Below, piece by piece: positions 40,948-50,114 of a DNA stretch of 64,000 bases (the first letter of the stretch is position 1; each line of letters starts with the position of its first letter). A program made the translations under genes and the position numbers. The notes beneath the pieces are model-generated. The model saw only the letters and a program-made list of their open reading frames with translations, was not told the DNA's origin and did not search any database. The stretch comes from JAWWPY01 sp033854735 (GTDB taxonomy: Bacteria; Actinomycetota; Actinomycetes; Streptosporangiales; Streptosporangiaceae): NCBI GenBank assembly GCA_033854735.1, contig JAWWPY010000504.1, positions 1 through 64,000 on the forward strand, in the 5' to 3' direction.

Positions 40948-43127
40948 CAGGCAGCGAAGCGGGCGGCCGCGGCGGCGGCTCGCGGCGCACCGGCCCACCC
41001 GGGAGCGCGGGCGGGCCGCGCCGGCCGGGGGAGCCGAGACGGACCCGTGACCCGGGCCCGGGCTCGGCCGGCGGTGACGGCAGGCGGGGGGGTGGCCCCC
41101 GTCCCCGGGATAACCAGCCTCGGGACAACCAGCGTTCCAAGGGCGACCCCGGTGTCCGGCGCACGGGCGCGGGCCGCAGAGGGGAGGCGGCTGGAAGCGG
41201 CCGGCCGGGCGGTGCCGTCGGGCGGCCGGCCGGTGCTGGCCGGCCCAGTGGTGCTGGCCGGCCCAGTGGTGCTGGCCGAGCCGGTGGTGCTGGCCGAGCC
41301 GGTGGTGCTGGCCGGCCCGGTGGTGCCAGTCGGGCCGGTGCTCGCCAGCTCGGGCCGGTCCAGCCGCGCCCCGCGCTGCGCCGGGGCAGCCCCGGCCGCC
41401 GGCTGCAGGTCACCTTGCTGTGCATCGGCTTCGTGCTGTCGTTGGTGGCGGGAAGGCTCGTTCAATTGCAGGGAGTGGACGGGTCCAAGTACCAGGCCCT
41501 CGCCGAGCGGCAGCGGCTGCATTACATACCCGAGCCGGCGGTACGCGGCAGCATCAGCACCGCGGATGGCACCACGCTGGCCATGACCGTACCCACGGAC
41601 CTGGTGTACGCCGACCCGCCCCTGATCACCGTGGCCAAGAAGTCGCTGGCCGCGATAGCGGCCGCCCTGGCCGGGCCGCTCGGCATGACCCAGTCCGCGA
41701 TCCTCGCCTTGCTCCAGTACCCGACGTCCAAGGATTACGTGGTGCTGAAGCGGGCCGTGTCATCGACCGTCGGGGCCAGCATCGCAGCGCTCAACGAGCC
41801 TGGCATCGGCATGACACCCTCATACACCCGCGCCTACCCCAACGGGGATCTCGCCGCCAACGTCGTCGGCTTCACGAATGCCGACAGCTCCGGAGACCTG
41901 CGCGGCCAGGCCGGCGTCGAGCAGTCCTACAACTCGATGCTGGCGGGCAAGAACGGCCGCAGCGACGTCGAGGTCGGAACCACCGGCCAGGTGATCCCGC
42001 TGGGGGAGGACAAAACACAGCCGATGACGCCGGGTGGCAACGTGCGGCTCACCATCCAGGCCGACATTCAGTACGCAGCGGAACAGGCCTGCGCGGCGCA
42101 GGTCCGCAAGGTGAAGGCCGACAACTGCACTGCGGTGGTGATGCAGCCGGGTACCGGCCGGATCCTCGCACTCGCCCAGGCGCCGTCGTTCAATCCCGCC
42201 CATCCCTCCAGTGTGGCCGCGACCACCGACACGCCGGTGACCGACGTGTTCGACCCGGGCAGCACCGCGAAGGTGATCACGGTCGCGGCGGCGCTGGAGC
42301 ACGGCGGGCAGACCACGATGACCCCATACACGATCCCCAACCAGATCGTGGTGGACGGATTCCCGTTCCACGACGGGGACTATCACCCGACCGAACGGCT
42401 CACCGTGGCGGGGATCCTGGCGCACTCCAGCAACGTGGGCATGGTTCAAGTGGTCCAGCACGTGACGCCCCAGGTGCAGTACCAGTACTTCAAGGCGTTC
42501 GGCATCGGCGAGCCCAGCGGGCTCGGGCTGCCCGCCACGAGTAACGGCATCCTCTACCCGCCCTCGAAATGGTGGGGGGACGAGCGCTACACGATGGCCT
42601 TCGGGCAGGGCGTGGCCGTGACCGCCGTCCAGATGGCCAGTGTCTATGCGACCATCGCCAACGGCGGGGTGCGCGTACCGCCGTCCATCGTGGCCGGGAC
42701 CACGAACGCCAGCGGCCGGTTCGTGCCGTCCCCGACGCCCGCCAGCCACCGAGTCCTCCAGACCAGCACCGCCAGCGAACTGATGGCCATTCTCCAGCAG
42801 GTGCCGTATCTCGATGCCACGCTGGCCTACCAGCCCTGGGGGGAGATTCCGGGGTACTCCATCGCATCCAAGACCGGGACTGCTCAGATCGCGAATGCCG
42901 CTGGCTGTCTGTGCGGCGCATACGGCTCCAGCTACATCGGCATCGGCCCGGCCAGCGCCCCCAAACTGGTGGTGGCGGTCAACGTGCAGAACCCCCGCAA
43001 AGGCGGCTACTTCGGCAACGAGGTGGCCGGACCGGTGTTCAACAAGATCATGAAGTTCGCGCTGGAGACCCTCAAGATCGCGCCAGATGGTGCAAAGCGT
43101 CCGGACGTGCGGCTCACGGCGCCGTGA
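40935..43127 (+). CDS. ftsI: Peptidoglycan transpeptidase FtsI (PBP3)
   Basis: 730 residues. The first ~150 are Gly/Arg/Ala/Pro-rich, with a six-fold 18-bp array. A membrane anchor (about 158-175) is followed by the PBP dimerisation domain and the transpeptidase domain with SxxK S443-TAK446, S498-S-N500 and KTG 646-648. All catalytic motifs are intact. Septal cross-linking enzyme, partner of FtsW. Starts at ATG 40935, overlapping ftsL by 13 bp. The long N-tail is unusual in length. Confidence 0.95.
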   Translation: MGAVTGSEAGGRGGGSRRTGPPGSAGGPRRPGEPRRTRDPGPGSAGGDGRRGGGPRPRDNQPRDNQRSKGDPGVRRTGAGRRGEAAGSGRPGGAVGRPAGAGRPSGAGRPSGAGRAGGAGRAGGAGRPGGASRAGARQLGPVQPRPALRRGSPGRRLQVTLLCIGFVLSLVAGRLVQLQGVDGSKYQALAERQRLHYIPEPAVRGSISTADGTTLAMTVPTDLVYADPPLITVAKKSLAAIAAALAGPLGMTQSAILALLQYPTSKDYVVLKRAVSSTVGASIAALNEPGIGMTPSYTRAYPNGDLAANVVGFTNADSSGDLRGQAGVEQSYNSMLAGKNGRSDVEVGTTGQVIPLGEDKTQPMTPGGNVRLTIQADIQYAAEQACAAQVRKVKADNCTAVVMQPGTGRILALAQAPSFNPAHPSSVAATTDTPVTDVFDPGSTAKVITVAAALEHGGQTTMTPYTIPNQIVVDGFPFHDGDYHPTERLTVAGILAHSSNVGMVQVVQHVTPQVQYQYFKAFGIGEPSGLGLPATSNGILYPPSKWWGDERYTMAFGQGVAVTAVQMASVYATIANGGVRVPPSIVAGTTNASGRFVPSPTPASHRVLQTSTASELMAILQQVPYLDATLAYQPWGEIPGYSIASKTGTAQIANAAGCLCGAYGSSYIGIGPASAPKLVVAVNVQNPRKGGYFGNEVAGPVFNKIMKFALETLKIAPDGAKRPDVRLTAP
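41232..41339. repeat. 18-bp in-frame tandem repeat, 6 copies, in ftsI
   Basis: ggtgctggccggcccagt and variants repeat at 41232, 41250, 41268, 41286, 41304 and 41322. They encode GAGRPS/GAGRAG-like hexapeptides in the cytoplasmic tail of FtsI. Confidence 0.9.
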
Positions 43128-43146
43128 TCAGCGGTACCCTCGGCGC

Positions 43147-44775
43147 GTGTCTGCGGCTCTGCGTCCACGTAACGTCCCGCCGCGCCCGCTCTCCGGACTT
43201 GCCGTGCTCCTGGGCGTGACGATGACCGGGCGGGCCGGTCCCGAGCCCTTCCACGGGCCCATCGGATCCGGCGGGATTACTGGCGTCACACATGATTCAC
43301 GCCGGGTCGGGCCAGGCGATCTGTACGCCGCGCTGCCCGGCCGTCAATACCACGGAGCACGGTTCTGCCAGCAGGCGGTCGAGGCCGGGGCGGTGGCCGT
43401 GCTCACCGATCCGGACGGCAAGAGCCTGGCCCGGCACTCCGGTGTGCCGGTCTTCGTGGTGGCCGACCCCCGGTCCCGGCTGGGCGAGGTCGCCTCCTGG
43501 GTATATGGGAACCCGTCCGGCCGGCTGATGATGATCGGGGTGACCGGCACCAGCGGCAAGACGACCACCAGCTACCTGCTGGAATCCGCGCTGCGGATGG
43601 CCGGCCATCTCACCGGGCTGGCCGGCGGCGTGGAGACGCGGGTGGCGGGAGACAGCTGGCCGAGCCAGCTCACCACGCCGGAAGCCACGGACCTGCAGTC
43701 GCTGCTGGCCGTCATGGCGGAGCGGGGGGTGACCGCGGCGGCGATGGAGGTCTCGAGCCACGCGCTCGCCCTCGGCCGGGTGGCGGGCACCTCCTACGAT
43801 GTGGCGATCTTCACCAACCTGTCCCCCGAGCACCTGGACTTCCACAGTGACCTCGACGACTATTTCGCGGCGAAGGCATTGCTGTTCACACCCGCCTACA
43901 CCCAGATCGGGGTGGTGAACATCGACGACGCCTACGGCCGCCAGCTCGTGGCGCGGCCGCAGATCCCGATCACCACGTTCTCCGCGAACGGCGACCCGGC
44001 CGCCGACTGGCGGGCGGTCGATGTCCGGGCCGGCGCGGACGGGAGCGCGTTCCGGGTGATCGGCCCCGGGGGGGTGGAGGCGGACGCGTCCGTGGCGCTG
44101 CTCGGTCCGTTCAACGTCGCCAACGCGCTCGGCGCGGTCGTCGCTCTGGTGGAGGCTGGGATCGGCCTGGCCACCGCGGTGGCCGGGATAGCCGCCTGCC
44201 CCGGCGTGCCGGGCCGGCTGGAGCGGGTCGAGGCCGGCCAGGATTTCACCCTCCTGGTCGACTACTCACACAAGCCAGGCGCGGTGGAGGCCGTGCTGCG
44301 GGCGCTGCGCCAGGTCACCCAGGGGCGGCTGGTCATTGTGCTCGGCTGCGGCGGTGACCGGGACACGGCGAAGCGCCCGCTGATGGGCGCGGCGGCCGCG
44401 GCCCTGGCCGACCAGGCCATTTTGACCAGTGACAATCCACGGTCGGAGGATCCGCTGGCGATCCTGGCGGCCATGCTGGACGGGGTCCTCACCGTGCCGG
44501 CCGCGGAGCGTGCGCACGTCATCATCGAGCCGGACCGCGCTGGTGCGATCAAGCTGGCCGTGACGGCCGCGGCCAAAGGAGACATCGTGGTGGTGGCGGG
44601 AAAGGGCCACGAGCGCGGCCAGTACGCCGACGGCCAGGTGATCCCGTTCGACGACCGGGAGGTGGCGGCCGGGGCGGTGGCCGAGGTGCTGGCGGCCGGC
44701 CGCGCCCGGCCCGACGCGGCCCAGACCACGGGGGGCCTAACCACGGGGGACCCAACCACGGGGGAGACCGCGTGA
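43147..44775 (+). CDS. murE: UDP-MurNAc-L-Ala-D-Glu:meso-DAP ligase
   Basis: 542 residues from the GTG at 43147 (VSAALRPRN). ATP-binding GVTGTSGKTTT, EVSSHAL lysine-carbamate region and the meso-DAP specificity motif DNPR in LTSDNPRSEDP. Adds meso-diaminopimelate, so the peptidoglycan is predicted to be meso-DAP type. The C-terminus ends in short TTGGLTTGDPTTG repeats. It overlaps murF by 4 bp. Its GTG lies after the ftsI stop; an earlier in-frame start inside ftsI (43087) is unlikely. Confidence 0.95.
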   Translation: MSAALRPRNVPPRPLSGLAVLLGVTMTGRAGPEPFHGPIGSGGITGVTHDSRRVGPGDLYAALPGRQYHGARFCQQAVEAGAVAVLTDPDGKSLARHSGVPVFVVADPRSRLGEVASWVYGNPSGRLMMIGVTGTSGKTTTSYLLESALRMAGHLTGLAGGVETRVAGDSWPSQLTTPEATDLQSLLAVMAERGVTAAAMEVSSHALALGRVAGTSYDVAIFTNLSPEHLDFHSDLDDYFAAKALLFTPAYTQIGVVNIDDAYGRQLVARPQIPITTFSANGDPAADWRAVDVRAGADGSAFRVIGPGGVEADASVALLGPFNVANALGAVVALVEAGIGLATAVAGIAACPGVPGRLERVEAGQDFTLLVDYSHKPGAVEAVLRALRQVTQGRLVIVLGCGGDRDTAKRPLMGAAAAALADQAILTSDNPRSEDPLAILAAMLDGVLTVPAAERAHVIIEPDRAGAIKLAVTAAAKGDIVVVAGKGHERGQYADGQVIPFDDREVAAGAVAEVLAAGRARPDAAQTTGGLTTGDPTTGETA

Positions 44776-46160
44776 TCCCGCTCTCGCTGGCTGCCATCGC
44801 TGAGATCACCGGCGCCGCGCTGGACCAGGTGCCTGATCCTGCCCTCCTGGTGTCCGGGCCGGTGGTGATCGACTCGCGGGGGTCGGCGCCGGGCGCCCTG
44901 TTCGCGGCGCTGCCGGGGACGCGCGCTGACGGGCACGACTTCGCGGCCGCCGCGGTGGCGGCCGGGGCCGCGGCCGTGCTGGCCACCCGGCCGGTGGGCG
45001 TCCCGGCCCTCCTCGTCCCCGACGTTCCCGCCGCGCTCGCCCGGCTCGCGCGGCACGTCGTCGACTCGCTGCCCGGCCTGACCATCGTGGGGATCACCGG
45101 TTCCTCAGGGAAGACCACCACCAAGGACCTGGCGGCGCAGCTGATCGAGACGCTCGGCCCGACGGTCTCGCCGCAGAACTCCTATAACAACGAGATCGGC
45201 CACCCGCTCACCGTGCTGCGGGTCACTGAGCACACCCGCTACCTCGTTTCCGAGCTCTCCGCGCGCGGGCCCGGTCACATCACGATGCTGTGCCGGATTG
45301 CGCCGCCGCGGCTGGGCGCCGTGCTGGGGGTGGGGCACGCGCATGCCGGCGAGTTCGGCAGTATCGAGGAGGTCGCGCGGGCCAAGGGCGAGCTTCCCGC
45401 TGCGCTGCCCGCCGACGGGGTCGCCGTGCTCAATGCGGATGACCCGCGAGTGCTGGCCATGGCCGCACGCACGGCCGCCCGGGTGGTGACATTCGGCCGG
45501 TCACCCGACGCGGATGTACGCGCTGCGGACATCTCGCTCGACGAGCAGGGCCGGCCCGGCTTTACCCTGGTTACCGATGCGGGCTCGGCCACCGTTCAGC
45601 TCCGGCTGCACGGCGAGCACAACGTAACCAACGCGCTGGCCGCCGCCACGCTGGCTGGGCAGCTTGGCCTGGCGGTAGGCGCGATCGCCGACGGGCTGTC
45701 AGCAGCGTCGGCCCGGAGCCGGTGGCGGATGGAGGTCACCGAGCGGCCGGATGGGGTGACCATCATCAACGACGCATGGAACACCAACCCGGAAGGCCTC
45801 CGGGCCGCGCTGGCCGCACTGGAGGTCATGGCCCGCGGGCGGCGCGCCTTCGCGGTCCTCGGCCACATGCGCGAGCTGGGCGCGGAAGCAGACGAACTCA
45901 ACCAGCAGGCGGGCGCCTTTGCCGCCCGGACCGGCCTGGCCGGCCTCATCGTGGTGGGCGACGACGCAGCCCCGATGCTGGCCGGGGCCAAGGCCGAGCC
46001 CTCATGGCAGGGCGAGCTACTGCACGTGGCTGACGGATCGGCAGCCACGGCGGCACTGAGCGACCGGCTGCGCCCCGGCGATGTCGTGCTGGTCAAGGCA
46101 TCCCGGGTGGCCGGCCTGCAGCGGGTGGCGATCGCGCTGACCGGGGAGGCGGCGCTGTGA
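44772..46160 (+). CDS. murF: UDP-MurNAc-tripeptide:D-Ala-D-Ala ligase
   Basis: 462 residues, GTG start overlapping murE. ATP-binding GITGSSGKTTTKDL, NSYNNEIGHPLTVL and a Mur-ligase C-domain with NDAWNTNPEGLRAAL (normally NDAYNANP). Adds D-Ala-D-Ala to complete the pentapeptide. Overlaps mraY by 4 bp. Confidence 0.96.
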   Translation: MIPLSLAAIAEITGAALDQVPDPALLVSGPVVIDSRGSAPGALFAALPGTRADGHDFAAAAVAAGAAAVLATRPVGVPALLVPDVPAALARLARHVVDSLPGLTIVGITGSSGKTTTKDLAAQLIETLGPTVSPQNSYNNEIGHPLTVLRVTEHTRYLVSELSARGPGHITMLCRIAPPRLGAVLGVGHAHAGEFGSIEEVARAKGELPAALPADGVAVLNADDPRVLAMAARTAARVVTFGRSPDADVRAADISLDEQGRPGFTLVTDAGSATVQLRLHGEHNVTNALAAATLAGQLGLAVGAIADGLSAASARSRWRMEVTERPDGVTIINDAWNTNPEGLRAALAALEVMARGRRAFAVLGHMRELGAEADELNQQAGAFAARTGLAGLIVVGDDAAPMLAGAKAEPSWQGELLHVADGSAATAALSDRLRPGDVVLVKASRVAGLQRVAIALTGEAAL

Positions 46161-47218
46161 AGACCATCCTGATTTCGGCCGGCGTCTCCCTGATGCTGGC
46201 GCTCTTCGGCACCCCGCTGGCGATCAGGATCTTCACCCGGCGCGGGTACGGCCAGCTGATCAGGGAAGAGGGCCCGGCGGGGCACGCCACCAAGCGCGGC
46301 ACTCCCACCATGGGCGGGACGGTCATCGTCATCGCGGCGGTGGCCGGGTACTTCGCCGGCAATATCTTCACCGGCCAGGCGCCGTCGGTGTCCGGGCTGC
46401 TGGTGATGATGCTCATGGCCGGCCTGGGCCTGGTCGGCTTCATCGATGACTTCATCAAGATCTACAAGCAGCGCAGCCTCGGCCTGCGCAGCAGCGCCAA
46501 GCTGGCTGGCCAGGGGATCGTCGGGGCGCTGTTCGCGGTGCTCGTCCTGCAGCAGCGGTTCGCCGACGGCTACGACATCACTCCCGCGGACGCCCACCTG
46601 TCGTTCCTGAGAGACCTCGGGCCGTCCATCGGGACCATCGCGTTCGTGCTCTGGATCGTGTTCCTGATCGCCGGGACATCCAACGCGGTGAACCTCACCG
46701 ACGGGCTGGATGGGCTGGCCACCGGCTGCGCCTGCCTGGTGCTGGCCGCGTACGTCCTGATCGGCAACTGGCAGCTGCGCAACGACTGCACCAACTTCCT
46801 GGCCCCGCGATGTTATGACGTACGAGACCCGCTGGACCTCGCGGTGGTCGCCGCCGCGGTGCTCGGCGCCTGCTTCGGCTTCCTGTGGTGGAACGCGCCG
46901 CCCGCCCGCATCTTCATGGGGGACACCGGCTCGCTCGCGCTGGGCGGGGTGCTGGCGGGCCTGGCCGTGTGCACCAAGACGCAGTTGCTGCTGGCCATCC
47001 TGGGTGGCATCTTCGTGGTCATCGCGCTGTCCGTGATCATCCAGGTGGGTTCGTTCAAGCTGACCGGGCGGCGGGTGTTCCGGATGGCGCCCCTGCAGCA
47101 CCACTTCGAGCTGAAGGGCTGGGCCGAGACCACGATCGTGATCCGGTTCTGGCTTATTTCCGCCATGTTCGTGGCCCTGGGCCTCGGCATCTTCTATGTC
47201 GAATGGATGCCCAAGTGA
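46157..47218 (+). CDS. mraY: Phospho-N-acetylmuramoyl-pentapeptide transferase
   Basis: 353 residues with ten hydrophobic segments. Signature GPAGHATKRGTPTMGG, catalytic acidic DDFIKIYKQR, NLTDGLDGLATG, and FRMAPLQHHFELKGW. Transfers phospho-MurNAc-pentapeptide to undecaprenyl phosphate in the inner leaflet, making lipid I. GTG at 46157. Its stop overlaps the murD start (GTGA). Confidence 0.97.
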   Translation: MKTILISAGVSLMLALFGTPLAIRIFTRRGYGQLIREEGPAGHATKRGTPTMGGTVIVIAAVAGYFAGNIFTGQAPSVSGLLVMMLMAGLGLVGFIDDFIKIYKQRSLGLRSSAKLAGQGIVGALFAVLVLQQRFADGYDITPADAHLSFLRDLGPSIGTIAFVLWIVFLIAGTSNAVNLTDGLDGLATGCACLVLAAYVLIGNWQLRNDCTNFLAPRCYDVRDPLDLAVVAAAVLGACFGFLWWNAPPARIFMGDTGSLALGGVLAGLAVCTKTQLLLAILGGIFVVIALSVIIQVGSFKLTGRRVFRMAPLQHHFELKGWAETTIVIRFWLISAMFVALGLGIFYVEWMPK

Positions 47219-48699
47219 GCGAGCTGGGCAGCGAGTTCGCCGGGCAGCGGGTCTGCGTGGCCGGGCTCGGCGTGTCCGGGCCGCCCGCCGCTGCCGAGCT
47301 CGCCAGGCTCGGCGCCCGGGTGACCGTCGTTGACGGCCGCGACGATGAGGAGCGCCGGCGGCTCGCCGCGGACCTTGAGCGCCTCGGTGCGACGGTGCAG
47401 CTGGGCGAGCGATCCGCGCAGGGCGCCGCGCTGCTCGCCGAGATCGCCCCCCGCGGGCTCGACCTGGTCGTCACGTCCCCGGGCTGGCGCCCGGATGCAC
47501 CACTGCTGGCCGCGGCGGCAGCGGCAGGCATCCCGGTGATGGGGGATGTGGAGTTCGCCTGGCGGCTGCGCCCGGCGCTGCCCGGCGGGGGCAGGCAGGA
47601 ATGGCTCGCGGTCACCGGGACCAACGGCAAGACCACGACGGTGCGGATGCTCGCCTGCATGCTCACCGCGGCCGGGTACCGGGCCATCGCCGTGGGCAAT
47701 GTGGGCACGTCGGTCGTGGACGCGGTCACCGCCGCCCGGCCGTGCCCAGTGCTCGCCGTGGAGCTGTCGAGCTTCCAGCTGCACTGGAGCAGCACCGTGG
47801 TGCCGTTCGCTGCGGTCGTGCTGAACGTGGCCGGGCATCACCTCGACTGGCATGGGGACATCGAGTCCTACGCGGCGGACAAAGGGCGCATCTACGCCCC
47901 CGGCACGATAGCGGTCTGCAACGCGGACGATGCCCGGACCCGCCAGCTCGCCACGGCGGCCACCGGCCTGGCGCGCGTCGTCGCCTTCCGGCGGGACGCC
48001 CCGGGGTCCGGCGAACTCGGTGTGGCCGGCGGGTTCCTGGTGGACCGGGCATTCGGTGACGGAGTGTCCGGCGACGGGGCATCCGGTGACGGGGTCGGCG
48101 ACGGCGTCCGTCTCGCGGCGGTCAGCGACGTGCGGCCCGCCGCACCGCACAACGTGGCCGACGCGCTCGCCGCGGCCGCCCTGGCCCGGGCCTACGGGGC
48201 GGCGCCCGGGGCGATCCGGGCCGGGCTGCGCGCCTTCCAGCCGGAACCGCACCGGATCAGCCTGGTCGGCCAGGTGCGCGGGGTCGACTATGTGGACGAC
48301 TCCAAGGCGACCAACCCGCACGCCGCGGCCGCGTCGCTCGCCGCCTACCCGTCGGTGGTCTGGATCGCCGGGGGGCTCTTCAAAGGGGCGGACAGTGATG
48401 TCGAGGCGCTGGTGGACGCCGCGGCGCCGCGGCTTCGCGGCGTGGTGCTGCTCGGCGTGGACCGGGCCAAGATCCGGGATGCTCTCGCGCGACACGCGCC
48501 GGATGTCCCGGTCGTCGAGGCTAAAGGCACCGACACTGGGGTAATGGATCGCGTTGTGGCCGAGGCGGCCCGGCTGGCGGTGCCAGGGGACACGGTGCTG
48601 CTCGCCCCCGCCGCCCAGTCGTTCGACATCTTCCGCGACTACCCGGCGCGCGGTGATGCCTTCGCCGCCGCGGTCAGGAGCATGGCAGACACGCAGTGA
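47215..48699 (+). CDS. murD: UDP-MurNAc-L-Ala:D-Glu ligase
   Basis: 494 residues from the GTG at 47215. N-domain VCVAGLGVSGPPAA, ATP site VTGTNGKTTTVRM, HLDWHGDIESYAADKG, and DDSKATNPHAAAASL. A 15-bp-derived insertion (FGDGVSGDGASGDGVG) sits at about 280-300 in the central domain. Open frame back to 46885 lies inside mraY and is not coding. Overlap with mraY indicates coupled translation. Confidence 0.95.
   Translation: MSELGSEFAGQRVCVAGLGVSGPPAAAELARLGARVTVVDGRDDEERRRLAADLERLGATVQLGERSAQGAALLAEIAPRGLDLVVTSPGWRPDAPLLAAAAAAGIPVMGDVEFAWRLRPALPGGGRQEWLAVTGTNGKTTTVRMLACMLTAAGYRAIAVGNVGTSVVDAVTAARPCPVLAVELSSFQLHWSSTVVPFAAVVLNVAGHHLDWHGDIESYAADKGRIYAPGTIAVCNADDARTRQLATAATGLARVVAFRRDAPGSGELGVAGGFLVDRAFGDGVSGDGASGDGVGDGVRLAAVSDVRPAAPHNVADALAAAALARAYGAAPGAIRAGLRAFQPEPHRISLVGQVRGVDYVDDSKATNPHAAAASLAAYPSVVWIAGGLFKGADSDVEALVDAAAPRLRGVVLLGVDRAKIRDALARHAPDVPVVEAKGTDTGVMDRVVAEAARLAVPGDTVLLAPAAQSFDIFRDYPARGDAFAAAVRSMADTQ
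48049..48108. repeat. 15-bp-period in-frame repeat in murD
   Basis: gcattcggtgacgga, gtgtccggcgacggg, gcatccggtgacggg and gtcggcgacggc follow one another, encoding the FGDG/VSGDG/ASGDG/VGDG insertion. Confidence 0.75.
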
Positions 48700-48718
48700 G
48701 CGAGCGGGGAGACACAGC

Positions 48719-50023
48719 ATGAGCGTCGGCGGCGCCCTGCCCCACCGGGACGGCGCCGGGCCCCGCCCGGCCGGCCCGGGCCGGCCCCCGGATGCCGTCG
48801 GCGGCGCCCGGGCCCGGGTCGCCGTCGCGGCCGGGCTGCTCGAACGGCCGCTGACCTCCTACTACCTGGTCATCGGCATTACCACGCTGCTGCTCGCGCT
48901 TGGCCTGGTCATGGTGCTGTCGACGTCGTCGATCACCGGGCTGATCCAGGGCGGCTCGCCATGGTCGGGATTCCAGAAGCAACTGCTCGGGGTGGCCCTC
49001 GGCCTGCCGCTGATGTGGTTCGCGGCGCGGTCCTCGCCCACCCTGTTCCGGGCGGCCGCCTATCCGTTGATCGGGCTGTCCATCATGGGCCTGGTGCTCA
49101 CCCTCATCCCGGGGGTCAGCGTGTCTTCGGGCGGAGCATCGCGCTGGATCCAGATCGGTCCGCTCACGCTCCAGCCATCCGAGCTGGCCAAGCTCGCGTT
49201 CGTGATCTGGGGCGCGGACCTGCTGGCCCGCAAGGAGAAGCTCGGCCAGCTCACTGACTGGCGGCAGCTGCTCATCCCGCTGCTGCCCGGCGCGGGATTC
49301 CTGTGCCTGCTGGTGATGCTCGGCGATGACCTCGGCACCACATTCATGATGCTGGTCATCCTGCTCGCGCTGCTGTGGGTGATCGGCACACCGGCCCGGC
49401 TGATGTTCGCGATGCTCGCGATTATCGGCATCGTGCTGCTGATCCTGATCGTCGTCGCCCCGTACCGGCTGGACCGGCTAATTGGTTTTCTGGGCCCGGC
49501 GGGCAGCCCGGTCGGCAAGAACCAGCAGCCCATCCAGGGCAAGTACGCGGTGGGCTCGGGTGGCTGGTTCGGCGTGGGGCTCGGCGCCAGCCGGGAGAAA
49601 TGGGGCTGGGTGCCCAACTCCACCACCGACTTCATCTTCGCCATCCTCGGCGAGGAACTGGGCCTGGTCGGCACGCTCTGCGTGTCTTTCCTGTACGGCG
49701 GCCTGGCCTACGCCGGGCTGCGCATCGCACGGCGGGTGGATGACACCTTCATGCGGCTCGCCGCCGCCGCCGCGACGGCCTGGATCGTGATCCAGGCCGT
49801 CGTGAATATCGGTGCGGTGCTCGGCCTCCTCCCGATCACTGGCGTCCCGCTCCCGCTCGTCTCCTACGGGACATCGTCGCTGCTGGTGACCATGGCCTCG
49901 CTGGGAATGCTGATGTCGTTCGCCAAGCGCGAGCCCGGTGCCGCCCAGGCCCTTGCCGCTGCGGGCCCCAGCGTGCCGCTGCGCGTCCTAAGCTGGCTTG
50001 GCCTGGCAGCCCGGCGCGGATAG
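48719..50023 (+). CDS. ftsW: Septal peptidoglycan glycosyltransferase FtsW
   Basis: 434 residues, SEDS family, about ten membrane segments after a ~45-residue cytoplasmic N-tail. Signatures: WIQIGPLTLQPSELAKLA, GDDLGTTFMMLVILLALLW, WVPNSTTDFIFAILGEELGLVG and TGVPLPLVSYGTSSLL, with the catalytic-loop Asp in QPSELAK-DLGT region. Polymerises lipid II with FtsI. ATG at 48719, 19 bp after murD. Confidence 0.95.
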   Translation: MSVGGALPHRDGAGPRPAGPGRPPDAVGGARARVAVAAGLLERPLTSYYLVIGITTLLLALGLVMVLSTSSITGLIQGGSPWSGFQKQLLGVALGLPLMWFAARSSPTLFRAAAYPLIGLSIMGLVLTLIPGVSVSSGGASRWIQIGPLTLQPSELAKLAFVIWGADLLARKEKLGQLTDWRQLLIPLLPGAGFLCLLVMLGDDLGTTFMMLVILLALLWVIGTPARLMFAMLAIIGIVLLILIVVAPYRLDRLIGFLGPAGSPVGKNQQPIQGKYAVGSGGWFGVGLGASREKWGWVPNSTTDFIFAILGEELGLVGTLCVSFLYGGLAYAGLRIARRVDDTFMRLAAAAATAWIVIQAVVNIGAVLGLLPITGVPLPLVSYGTSSLLVTMASLGMLMSFAKREPGAAQALAAAGPSVPLRVLSWLGLAARRG

Positions 50024-50114
50024 GCCGCGCCTTGGCCAGGCCAGGGACCGTCACGGGCCAGCGCGCAGGCGCTGGTCCCACGAGGCCGGTTCCCGCGAGG
50101 AGGTGAGCCTGCCG

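Noticed and set aside
46885..47214. Extra N-terminal domain of MurD
   Set aside because: The frame lies inside mraY; the normal MurD start is the GTG overlapping the mraY stop.
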